A stretch of 64,000 nucleotides of DNA from Caldilineales bacterium (GTDB lineage: Bacteria; Chloroflexota; Anaerolineae; J102). Location of the stretch: contig JAIBAP010000024.1 in assembly GCA_019695115.1 (NCBI GenBank), positions 1 through 64,000 on the forward strand, in the 5' to 3' direction. The position numbers were made by a program, and so were the translations under genes. Of this stretch, positions 16,517 to 23,989 are shown piece after piece. How positions within the stretch are numbered: position 1 is the first letter of the stretch; each line of letters starts with the position of its first letter. Under the pieces are notes generated by a model, which did not search any database, was not told the DNA's origin, and saw only the letters and a list, made by a program, of their open reading frames with translations.

Positions 16517-17416
16517 TCACGCCTTGCCGGCGCTGCCGAACAGCCGCATCAGGTCTTCGACCACGGCTTGCATGGCCAGGCGTCCGGCGACCAACACATC
16601 GGCCGCGAAGCCGGAGCCGAGCACATCGTAGGGGTTGTACGACTCTCCGGCGGCCAGGCAAGCGCGGCGCGTGGCTTCGAAGAAGGCGCGCTTGATCGCA
16701 CTGCCGACGTTGATCTTGCCGATGCCGACGCGGGCGGCGGCAGCCAGATCGTCGCGGGCCACCGAGGTGGCGCCGTGCAATACCAGGGGCACGGGTACAG
16801 CCTGTCGCAGCGCCGCCAACCGCGCGAAATCCAGCCGCACCTGGCGACGGCCGTGCAGATGCACCTGGCCGATGTTCACGGCCAGGGCGTCGATGCCGGT
16901 CTCAGCCACAAAGGCGGCGGCAGCGGCCGGGTCGGTGAGGTGCAGGTCGGATGGGATCGTGGCCACATCGCCGCTCAGCCCGACCAATGACGACATCTCG
17001 GCCTCCACCGCCACCCCGGCCGGATGCGCTCGCGCCGCCACCTGCCGGGCGATGGCGGCCTGCTCGGCGGCGCTCATCTCCTCATCGCTGAACATGGTCA
17101 GGTTGAAGCCCAGGTCGATGCTCTCGAACACCCAATCCAGGTGCGGCGATTCGTTGAACAGCAAGCAGCAGGGCACGGTGAGCGAACGGGCGACCTCCAG
17201 ACCGAGGGCGGCGTAGGGCGCCAGCCGGTCGCGCACCAGGCGCTGCGGGTGCGGGATGGTGATGCCGCTGAAACCGAGAATGACCGGCGAACGCAGGGCC
17301 TCGGCGGCGTCGGCCACGGCCAGCAGCGATTCGAGATTCCAGCTCTCGAAGTAGCCGACGGCATAATGGCCGCGCTCGGCCTCAGCCATCAGGTCGGGGA
17401 AAGGGATGAGGGACAT
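16517..17416 (-). CDS. Class II fructose-bisphosphate aldolase-like protein, altered metal site
   Basis: A 299-residue TIM barrel of the FbaA/GatY/KbaY family, shown by GFSGITIPHP, NIGQVHLHGRR, LHGATS and GKINVGSAIKRAF. Two zinc-ligand histidines (GQVHLHG and LHGATS) are retained. The family's HxDH segment, which provides a zinc His and the catalytic Asp, reads FNES here, so ordinary aldol chemistry through zinc is doubtful. It follows the RuBisCO-like gene and is likely co-transcribed with it. The longer frame upstream is composed of repeat words and is excluded. Confidence 0.8.
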   Translation of the reverse strand: MSLIPFPDLMAEAERGHYAVGYFESWNLESLLAVADAAEALRSPVILGFSGITIPHPQRLVRDRLAPYAALGLEVARSLTVPCCLLFNESPHLDWVFESIDLGFNLTMFSDEEMSAAEQAAIARQVAARAHPAGVAVEAEMSSLVGLSGDVATIPSDLHLTDPAAAAAFVAETGIDALAVNIGQVHLHGRRQVRLDFARLAALRQAVPVPLVLHGATSVARDDLAAAARVGIGKINVGSAIKRAFFEATRRACLAAGESYNPYDVLGSGFAADVLVAGRLAMQAVVEDLMRLFGSAGKA

Positions 17417-17433
17417 GGTGGGCGGCAGGCGGC

Positions 17434-17606
17434 GGTGTGAAACGTGAGGGCGTGAAACGTGAAGACGTGAGGGCGTGAAACGTGAAGATGTGAGGGCGTG
17501 AAGCGTGAAGAAGTGAAGACGTGAAACGTGAAGACGTGAAGACGCAATGATGATCGCTCCCACGGAACACGGAACACGGAACACGAACCACGAACCACGC
17601 ACCACG
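17434..17606. repeat. GTGAAACGTGAAGAC and CACGGAACACG word repeats
   Basis: 17434-17547 consists of GTGAAACGTGA, GAAGACGTGA and GAGGGCGTGA words; 17560-17606 consists of ACACGGAACACGGAAC and ACCACGAACC words. The second tract begins directly after the stop codon of the RuBisCO-like gene on the minus strand. The words recur at 53925-54026 and at 37307, 57912 and 60160. Confidence 0.85.
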
Positions 17607-18962
17607 TCAGATGTTCTTCGGCCCGAACTTGGGGTGGAACTCGCGATTGAGATAGCCCCAGCGCGTGTGCGGGCGCTTGCGATAGCCCCAGGTTTCCAGG
17701 GCGGCGCGCAGTTCGGGCTGTGTCTTGGCCGCTTCGGGCAGCGGGATGCCGGCCAGGGCGGCGTCGATGGCCTGGCGGAAGGCCTTCGCCCCGGCGGTGT
17801 AGCCCATGGGGTGGCCCAGCATGCCGCCGCCGGCCATGAAGATCATGTCGATGCCGTGCTCGGCCAGCATCGGTTCGACAGCGCCCGGATGCACGCCCGC
17901 GCCCGGCATCGGCCAGATCGGTTTGAGGTGGTAGAACGGGGCTAGCATGGTTTGGGCGGTGCGATAGCATTCTTCCATCGACGCCACCGGGATGCTCGAC
18001 CAGATGCCCGGCGTCAGCATCATATCGCCGCCGCACAGCCGGATGATCTTCGATAGTACGGGGAAGTTGATGGTGGGGAGCAGGGCCAGCATGTGGGAGA
18101 CGTGCAGCAGGATGGGCGAGGTGATCTGCGGGTCTTCGGCCAGCACGCGCAACATCGACGGCCCGGTCGAGTAGGCCAGCAGCAGGCCGGAAGCGCCGTT
18201 GCGGCAGGCGCGCCGGGCCTTTTCCTGCACCCGATCGACCTCATCGGTGATGCTGACCATGTACAGCATCTTTTTGCCGGTCTCTTTTTCGGCCCTTTCC
18301 AGCGCCCGCTGCACCGCTTCCAGCCGGGCGTCGAACGGGCAATTGTCCAGCTCGCTGCACATCTCGTCGTCTTTGCACAGGTCGGCTCCGCCCAAGGCAG
18401 TCTGATACACCTGCGCCGCTGTTTCTTCGGGCGTCATGCCCATCTTGGGCTTGATGATGTGCAATACCAGCGGGCGGTCGTACACCCCCAGCAGATCGCG
18501 AATCCCCGGCACGCCGAACTTCGGCCCCTTGAACTTTTCCGCCAGCTTCTTGGGGATGTAGAGGTCGAGCAGCCGCATTTTGGTGGGGAAGGCGAAGCAG
18601 TTGCCGGCGATGGACAGCAGCAGCATGGGCACGTTGGTGTTCACATCCCAGGCGGCGGTGGAGAAGCCAAGCTGGATGACGGCTTTCTTGGTGCCGCGCG
18701 GGGCCGGGATTTCGTAGTAGCCCAGCACTTTGCTGCTCAGTTTCTCGCGCAGCGCCGGCGTTTCTTCGCTGACCTCCATCCAACTGGCGGTCGAGCCTTC
18801 CAGCGCCAGCCGCTGCACCTGTTCGAGGTGGTCGATGAAGTCAGCGTCGATTTCATCCACTGTGTCTTCGAGATAGTAGGTGCCAACGATGAAGTTGTCG
18901 TCGGGGACGATGCTTTCCCACATGTAGTTGAACATGTGTGGGTCGAAGAGTTGTTTGATCAT
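17607..18962 (-). CDS. RuBisCO-like protein (form IV)
   Basis: A 451-residue RuBisCO large-subunit homologue. It keeps the KPK pair (Lys171, Lys173), the metal/carbamate set in ADLCKDDE (Lys197, Asp199, Glu200), His287 and the GGG phosphate loop (378-380) followed by GHP. It lacks the loop-6 lysine (RLCGGDMMLTPG) and the Arg after His287, so it should not fix CO2. RLPs with these residues enolise or decarboxylate sugar phosphates in methionine salvage or in apiose-type pathways. The neighbours (aldolase relative, TIM-barrel isomerase, GntR) point to sugar catabolism. No Shine-Dalgarno is seen before the ATG, which abuts a GGAG-type repeat. Confidence 0.9.
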   Translation of the reverse strand: MIKQLFDPHMFNYMWESIVPDDNFIVGTYYLEDTVDEIDADFIDHLEQVQRLALEGSTASWMEVSEETPALREKLSSKVLGYYEIPAPRGTKKAVIQLGFSTAAWDVNTNVPMLLLSIAGNCFAFPTKMRLLDLYIPKKLAEKFKGPKFGVPGIRDLLGVYDRPLVLHIIKPKMGMTPEETAAQVYQTALGGADLCKDDEMCSELDNCPFDARLEAVQRALERAEKETGKKMLYMVSITDEVDRVQEKARRACRNGASGLLLAYSTGPSMLRVLAEDPQITSPILLHVSHMLALLPTINFPVLSKIIRLCGGDMMLTPGIWSSIPVASMEECYRTAQTMLAPFYHLKPIWPMPGAGVHPGAVEPMLAEHGIDMIFMAGGGMLGHPMGYTAGAKAFRQAIDAALAGIPLPEAAKTQPELRAALETWGYRKRPHTRWGYLNREFHPKFGPKNI

Positions 18963-19033
18963 GGGGAGGAGGGAGGAGGGAGTAAGGAGTAGAGAGTAAG
19001 GAGTAGGGAGTAGGGAGTAGGGAGTAGGGAGTG
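18963..19033. repeat. GGGAGTA word repeat upstream of the RuBisCO-like gene
   Basis: Runs of AGGGAGTAGGGAGTAGGG and AAGGAGTAGAGAG fill the region directly before the start codon. On the minus strand the tract is pyrimidine-rich, so it offers no ribosome binding site. Confidence 0.85.
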
Positions 19034-19065
19034 ATGAAGTGGCAGGCGCCGCGTGAACCGTGAAC

Positions 19066-19098
19066 CGTTGATTGTTGACTGTTGATTGTTGATTGTTA
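19066..19098. repeat. GTTGATTGTTGACT word repeat at the TIM-barrel gene stop
   Basis: The same words as at 13126-13168, again starting at, and on the minus strand supplying, the TAA stop codon (19096-19098). Confidence 0.8.
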
Positions 19099-20079
19099 CG
19101 ATCCCAGCAGCGCCGCCCGCAGCATGGCCGAGGCGTCCATGGCGTCGCCGCTGGCGATGACTTGGGTGATGCGGTCGCGGCCGATTTTGTCCAGCAAGTT
19201 GTGCAGGCCCTGGATCCAGGCGATGCTTTCGGAGGCGGCGCGGATGCCGTTTTCGCGATAGGGGAAGATGTCGAGCGCGTACCAGCCGGTGTAGTTCATG
19301 CGGTCGAGCCAGTACAGCAGCTCCAGCATCTCGACTGTGTGGATCGACCCCACCGTCATATCATCGTCCCACAGCCGCCAGTTGTCGTTGAAGTGCATGT
19401 AAAACAGCTTGTCGCCAAAGTATTGCAGCAGGGCGGCGGATTCGGCGGCGTTCTCGTAGGCCATCAGCGCGTGCCCGACGTCGATCATCGCCCCTACATT
19501 GGCCTTGTTCACCCGGCTGAGGAACAGCGAAGTTTTGCCGACGGTGGCGATGAAACAGTGCGTGCGCGGCTCTTTGGGCTTGTACTCGATCACCAGGTTG
19601 ACTTCAGGCAGGTGCTCGGCGCACTCAATCGTGCCTTCGATCAGCCGATCCCATGCGGTGAGGAAGTCGGCCTGGAAGGGATAGTCGAAGCCGTCCTGCC
19701 CGAACCACAAATCCACGACTTTGCAGTCGAGCTGCTTCGCCCATTCCATCGATTTCTTGACCTCGTGGACGGCGGCTTTGCGGATGGCCGGGTCGTTGGA
19801 CGTGAACGATCCCCACCCCCACTGGCTGCTGGCCCAGATGTCGGGCGTGACGCAGGTGACTTCGAAGCCGGCGCCGGTGATTTGGCGGCGGATTTGCTCG
19901 ACGTTGCCATCGTTGACATGCCACATGCCCACGACTTCGACGCCGGAGAGGCCGGGAACCTGGGTGGCGGCCCGGATGAGTTCATCCGTGCCCAGGCGCT
20001 GGCCATATCCTGACAGCACATAACGATCGGCGCAGGCATTGAAGGTGTTGATATTGGCGGAAAAGCGAGGGTTGCTCAT
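19096..20079 (-). CDS. Xylose isomerase-like TIM-barrel protein
   Basis: A 327-residue sugar phosphate isomerase/epimerase-type barrel. Expected metal ligands are in place: Glu165 (VIEYKP), Asp200 and His203 (MIDVGH), His229 (YMHFND) and Asp270 (ALDIFP, often Glu). The ATG at 20077-20079 follows AAAGGAG at seven bases; the upstream frame is inside a MITE-like repeat. It could be the ketose-forming isomerase of the pathway, turning the imported aldose into the substrate of the FGGY kinase. The exact sugar is unknown. Confidence 0.85.
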   Translation of the reverse strand: MSNPRFSANINTFNACADRYVLSGYGQRLGTDELIRAATQVPGLSGVEVVGMWHVNDGNVEQIRRQITGAGFEVTCVTPDIWASSQWGWGSFTSNDPAIRKAAVHEVKKSMEWAKQLDCKVVDLWFGQDGFDYPFQADFLTAWDRLIEGTIECAEHLPEVNLVIEYKPKEPRTHCFIATVGKTSLFLSRVNKANVGAMIDVGHALMAYENAAESAALLQYFGDKLFYMHFNDNWRLWDDDMTVGSIHTVEMLELLYWLDRMNYTGWYALDIFPYRENGIRAASESIAWIQGLHNLLDKIGRDRITQVIASGDAMDASAMLRAALLGS

Positions 20080-20110
20080 GAAATAACTCCTTTCACGTGA
20101 AGATGTTTTT

Positions 20111-20386
20111 ATCACGAATGTCACGAATAGACGAATGACACGAATAATCTTTGGTTTGGATTTTTGACTGAAAATGGCGCACTTGCCATGCTGAGTACCA
20201 CAAGCATCGAGGCAGCATGCGAGCAATGACCTCCCACCCTGTCTTTTCGAGCGGGTCGATCTGGCGTTCGGTCGCTTCGATCAGCCAGCGAGGAATCCCC
20301 AAGTTGGAGATTCATATTCAACGGGTCTGATAAGGCGATTTTCTGCCGAAAATTTGTGCCATTCGTTCATTCGTGTCATTCGTGAT
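20111..20386. mobile_element. MITE-like element of CACGAAT words
   Basis: ATCACGAATGTCACGAAT (from 20111) and its inverted counterpart (ATTCGTGTCATTCGTGAT ending at 20386) bracket the gap between gntR and the TIM-barrel gene. The right end lies three bases past the gntR stop codon. The interior has no gene. A related element lies between eutB and eutC. Confidence 0.75.
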
Positions 20387-20389
20387 AGA

Positions 20390-21127
20390 TCAACTTGTGG
20401 GTCGAGAGAGCGTGACTTTGAAATCGAAGCGGTCGCCGCGCCAGACCGCTTCCAGGTATTCGACCGCGCGTCCGTCGGCGGCATAGGTGATGCGCTCGGC
20501 GTACATCACCGCCGCGCCGGGTTCGATTTCCAGCCAGCCGGCCTCCTCCTGGCTGGCCCCGCGCGCCCGCAGGATCTCGCGGCCCGTCCACAGCTTCAGG
20601 CCAAAGCGCGATTCCAGCAGGTGGTAGAGCGAGCCAGTGAGGTCGGTTTCGGTCAGGCCAGGGCAAAGCGAGGCCGCCAGATGGACGACTTGCAGGCTTA
20701 GGGGTGTTTCATCGACGATGCGCAACCGTCGCACCGCCAACACGGGCGCGTTTTCCGGCAGTTCCAGGGCGGCGGCCACGTGCGGCGGGGCGGGAAGTTC
20801 TTCCAGGCTCAGCACTTTCGTTTCCAGCGACCAACCGCGCCGTCGCATTTCTTCGGTCGTGGACACAAGCAGGGTCACGTCCTCCTCCACCCGCCGCACC
20901 GGCGCAAACGACCCCACACCCTTCTGCCGGTAAATCCAGCCGCCTCGCTCCAATTCATCCAGGGCGTGCCGCACCGTCGCCCGGCTGAGGCCGTGCTGCT
21001 CGGCCAGCTCGTTCTCGGACGGCAACTGGTACAACTCGCCTGCCGCCTGTTTCTGCCGGATTTCGCGCCGCAGCAGGTCGGCCAGTTGGCGGTAGTAGGG
21101 GACGGGGTTGGACTTGTCGATCAGCAT
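20390..21127 (-). CDS. GntR-family regulator, HutC subfamily
   Basis: A 245-residue protein with an N-terminal winged helix (about 8-75: YRQLADLLRREI, SRATVRHALDELERGGW, GVGSF) and a C-terminal UTRA effector domain. It diverges from the sugar importer and caps the minus-strand catabolic run. Two palindromes of the ACTTGT/ACAAGT type overlap its own promoter (21234-21277), so it probably represses itself and the divergent importer, with a pathway sugar or sugar phosphate as inducer. Confidence 0.9.
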   Translation of the reverse strand: MLIDKSNPVPYYRQLADLLRREIRQKQAAGELYQLPSENELAEQHGLSRATVRHALDELERGGWIYRQKGVGSFAPVRRVEEDVTLLVSTTEEMRRRGWSLETKVLSLEELPAPPHVAAALELPENAPVLAVRRLRIVDETPLSLQVVHLAASLCPGLTETDLTGSLYHLLESRFGLKLWTGREILRARGASQEEAGWLEIEPGAAVMYAERITYAADGRAVEYLEAVWRGDRFDFKVTLSRPTS

Positions 21128-21625
21128 GGGGGGAGTGGAGATTGGTTATTGGAGATTGAACCTGCGACCTGCGATCCTTCGTTTCACTCAGGACAAGCTC
21201 TGCCACCTGCCACCTGTGGCCTGTCACCTGTCTACTTGTGCGTACAAGTTATCATGCAAAGATCAAACTTGTCAAGTGCTGGAGTTGGAAGGTTGAAAGA
21301 GTCAGAGTTGGGTATTGATCATAGAAAAAGGCTTGTGGTATGATAAGTGGGAATCTAGCCGAGGCCGGGCCAGGTTTGGAACCAGCATCTAGTTCCCATC
21401 CCTGACGACGGTCGTTACGTGCATAGACATGGAGGTGCATTGCCTGATCAACTAAAGAATGCCATTCCCAGAACTTCCTATTTCGAGATTCTATCGCGTA
21501 ATAGTTCGCTCTGTCACTGAGGCGGCCGGGGGCTTCGCAATGACCAACCAGAGGAGATCCTTCGTGGCTTCGCTCAGGATGACGCAGAGGTGAATTGTTA
21601 CTCTCTCACTAAGGAGTATCATCCA
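21128..21625. promoter_or_regulatory. 498-bp divergent regulatory region, gntR to importer
   Basis: No gene is seen here. From left: a GGAGATTGGTTATT word repeat (21130-21159); a fragment of the CTGAG/GAAGGATC dispersed element (21173-21197); the gntR promoter and operators (21234-21277); a possible rightward promoter (TTGATC 21315-21320, 18 bases, TATGAT 21339-21344); a second dispersed-element copy (21556-21584); and the binding-protein ribosome site (AAGGAG 21611-21616). Confidence 0.6.
21234..21277 (-). promoter_or_regulatory. gntR promoter with two overlapping operators
   Basis: On the minus strand TTGACA (21270-21275) and GATAAC (21248-21253) are 16 bases apart. The -35 box sits inside a perfect palindrome ACTTGACAAGT (21267-21277), and the -10/start region overlaps a second one, ACTTGT-N4-ACAAGT (21234-21249). 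Repressor bound at either would block RNA polymerase. The matching half-sites make an autoregulated GntR promoter likely. Confidence 0.65.
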
Positions 21626-23803
21626 ATGAAGTACAGTCTGAAGCATGTTGCCATGCTCGCCATCGCCTTGATGGCGATATCAATTCTGCTGGTCGCCTGT
21701 GGAGGCGCCCAGCCCACGGCTGCACCCACTGCTGCTCCGGCCACGCAGGCGCCTGCCCCTGAGCCGGCGAACAAGGCGCTGGTGGGGGTAGTGCTGCCGA
21801 CGAAAGACGAGCCGCGCTGGTTGCAGGATCAGGCGGTGTTCCAGAAGGCGGGTTGGGATCCGCTTTTCAGCCAGGGTGACAGCGCCAAGGAGAAAGCGAA
21901 CGTGGAGGCGTTGATCAGCCAGGGCATCAAAGTGCTGATCATCTGTCCGCAGGACGCCACAGCAGCAGCGGCGGCGGCCCAAGAGGCGCATGATGCCGGG
22001 GTCAAGGTCATCTCCTACGACCGCCTGATTCGTGACACCGACGCCGTCGATTACTACGTGACCTTCGACAGCATGGCGGTGGGCGCCTCCTGGAGCGAGT
22101 ACCTGATCCAGCAAGCTGGCGACAGCAAGGGCAACCCGCTGTACATCTACACGGGTGCGGCGTCGGACAACAACGCCTTCATCTTCTTCGAGGGCGCCTG
22201 GGAGAAGATCCAGCCGAAGATTGCGGATGGCACGTTCGTGATCAAGAACTCGAGCGAGGCGGTGGCGTTACAGGACAAGCCGACGCTGACGCGTGATGAA
22301 GAGGCGAAGATCATCGGCCAGACGACGACCAACTGGAACTTCAACGACGCCAAGAACCTGGCCGAGGCGAATCTGACGGCGACCAAGCCGGAAGACAAGG
22401 GCACGGTGTACATTCTGGCCCCCAATGACGGTACGGCGCGTGCGATTGCCGACGCCTTTGCGGCGGACAAGGATGTGACGAAGTACTTCGTGACCGGTCA
22501 GGATGCGGAGAAGGCATCGGTGCAGTACGTGATCGACGGCAAGCAGTCGATGACGGTGCTGAAGGATGTGCGTACGCTGGCAGCCGACGCCATTGCCGCG
22601 GCCAACGCTTATCTTGGGGGTGGGACGCCGGAGAAGACCAATAGCTACAACAACGGCAAGGTTGACGTTCCGGCCAAGCCGTCTGCTATCGTCACGGTCA
22701 CCACGGACAACGTCAAGCAGGCGTTGATCGATTCGGGCTACTACCAGGCCAGCGAGTTCACCGGCCTTGAGGCTGCTGCTGCGCCTGCGGCGCCGGCGAA
22801 CAAGGCGCTGGTGGGGGTAGTGCTGCCGACGAAGGACGAGCCGCGCTGGTTGCAGGATCAGGCGGTGTTCCAGAAGGCGGGTTGGGATCCGCTTTTCAGC
22901 CAGGGTGACAGCGCCAAGGAGAAGGCGAACGTGGAGGCGTTGATCAGCCAGGGCATCAAAGTGCTGATCATCTGTCCGCAGGACGCCACAGCAGCAGCGG
23001 CGGCGGCCCAAGAGGCGCACGATGCCGGGGTCAAGGTCATCTCCTACGACCGCCTGATTCGTGACACCGACGCCGTCGATTACTACGTGACCTTCGACAG
23101 CATGGCGGTGGGCGCCTCCTGGAGCGAGTACCTGATCCAGCAAGCTGGCGACAGCAAGGGCAACCCGCTGTACATCTACACGGGTGCGGCGTCGGACAAC
23201 AACGCCTTCATCTTCTTCGAGGGCGCCTGGGAGAAGATCCAGCCGAAGATTGCGGATGGCACGTTCGTGATCAAGAACTCGAGCGAGGCGGTGGCGTTAC
23301 AGGACAAGCCGACGCTGACGCGTGATGAAGAGGCGAAGATCATCGGCCAGACGACGACCAACTGGAACTTCAACGACGCCAAGAACCTGGCCGAGGCGAA
23401 TCTGACGGCGACCAAGCCGGAAGACAAGGGCACGGTGTACATTCTGGCCCCCAATGACGGTACGGCGCGTGCGATTGCCGACGCCTTTGCGGCGGACAAG
23501 GATGTGACGAAGTACTTCGTGACCGGTCAGGATGCGGAGAAGGCATCGGTGCAGTACGTGATCGACGGCAAGCAGTCGATGACGGTGCTGAAGGATGTGC
23601 GTACGCTGGCAGCCGACGCCATTGCCGCGGCCAACGCTTATCTTGGGGGTGGGACGCCGGAGAAGACCAATAGCTACAACAACGGCAAGGTTGACGTTCC
23701 GGCCAAGCCGTCTGCTATCGTCACGGTCACCACGGACAACGTCAAGCAGGCGTTGATCGATTCGGGCTACTACCAGGCCAGCGACTTCACCGGCATGCAG
23801 TAG
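21626..23803 (+). CDS. Sugar ABC transporter substrate-binding lipoprotein, tandem-duplicated domain
   Basis: A 725-residue XylF/RbsB-type periplasmic-binding protein. Residues 1-25 form a lipoprotein signal (LVAC, Cys25), followed by an Ala/Pro/Thr linker. Two complete type 1 binding domains follow (about 50-382 and 393-725). The DNA repeat unit is 1,029 bp (21770-22798 and 22799-23803), with only a few mostly silent base differences. Normal family proteins have one domain (about 350-380 residues). The start follows AAGGAG at nine bases. It delivers an aldose such as xylose to the ATPase and permease encoded next. Confidence 0.92.
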   Translation: MKYSLKHVAMLAIALMAISILLVACGGAQPTAAPTAAPATQAPAPEPANKALVGVVLPTKDEPRWLQDQAVFQKAGWDPLFSQGDSAKEKANVEALISQGIKVLIICPQDATAAAAAAQEAHDAGVKVISYDRLIRDTDAVDYYVTFDSMAVGASWSEYLIQQAGDSKGNPLYIYTGAASDNNAFIFFEGAWEKIQPKIADGTFVIKNSSEAVALQDKPTLTRDEEAKIIGQTTTNWNFNDAKNLAEANLTATKPEDKGTVYILAPNDGTARAIADAFAADKDVTKYFVTGQDAEKASVQYVIDGKQSMTVLKDVRTLAADAIAAANAYLGGGTPEKTNSYNNGKVDVPAKPSAIVTVTTDNVKQALIDSGYYQASEFTGLEAAAAPAAPANKALVGVVLPTKDEPRWLQDQAVFQKAGWDPLFSQGDSAKEKANVEALISQGIKVLIICPQDATAAAAAAQEAHDAGVKVISYDRLIRDTDAVDYYVTFDSMAVGASWSEYLIQQAGDSKGNPLYIYTGAASDNNAFIFFEGAWEKIQPKIADGTFVIKNSSEAVALQDKPTLTRDEEAKIIGQTTTNWNFNDAKNLAEANLTATKPEDKGTVYILAPNDGTARAIADAFAADKDVTKYFVTGQDAEKASVQYVIDGKQSMTVLKDVRTLAADAIAAANAYLGGGTPEKTNSYNNGKVDVPAKPSAIVTVTTDNVKQALIDSGYYQASDFTGMQ

Positions 23804-23827
23804 AAGCTCGTTTCTCGTTGGGTCCGT

Positions 23828-23868
23828 AATAGTGGCGGCAGCCAGACCATCGGCTGGCCGTCACTATT
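23828..23868 (+). terminator. Stable hairpin between binding-protein and ATPase genes
   Basis: AATAGTG and CACTATT close a long stem with inner CGGC/GCCG and GCC/GGC pairs (left arm 23828-23844, right arm 23852-23868). No U-tract follows. Such hairpins after the binding-protein gene usually protect the upstream message and cut downstream expression. A TATAAT at 23948-23953 may give extra transcription of the ATPase gene. Confidence 0.55.
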
Positions 23869-23989
23869 CCGGCCAATCCGCAGACGGTTCGCCCCAGCGA
23901 AGGCGGTAGGCCACTCGTCGTGTGTGAGTGAATCCTTCGCGAGGGTGTATAATCGAGGTGCTTTCTGCATCATCTGGAGGTTGAGGATT

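Noticed and set aside
17607-18962. True CO2-fixing RuBisCO
   Set aside because: The loop-6 lysine and the arginine after His287 are missing, and no small subunit or phosphoribulokinase is nearby.
1736-20079. Naming the locus a D-apiose pathway with specific gene names
   Set aside because: Transketolase, kinase, RLP and isomerase are suggestive, but the diagnostic kinase and lactonase/oxidoisomerase set is not clearly present, and RhaB/RhaD resemblance is stronger.
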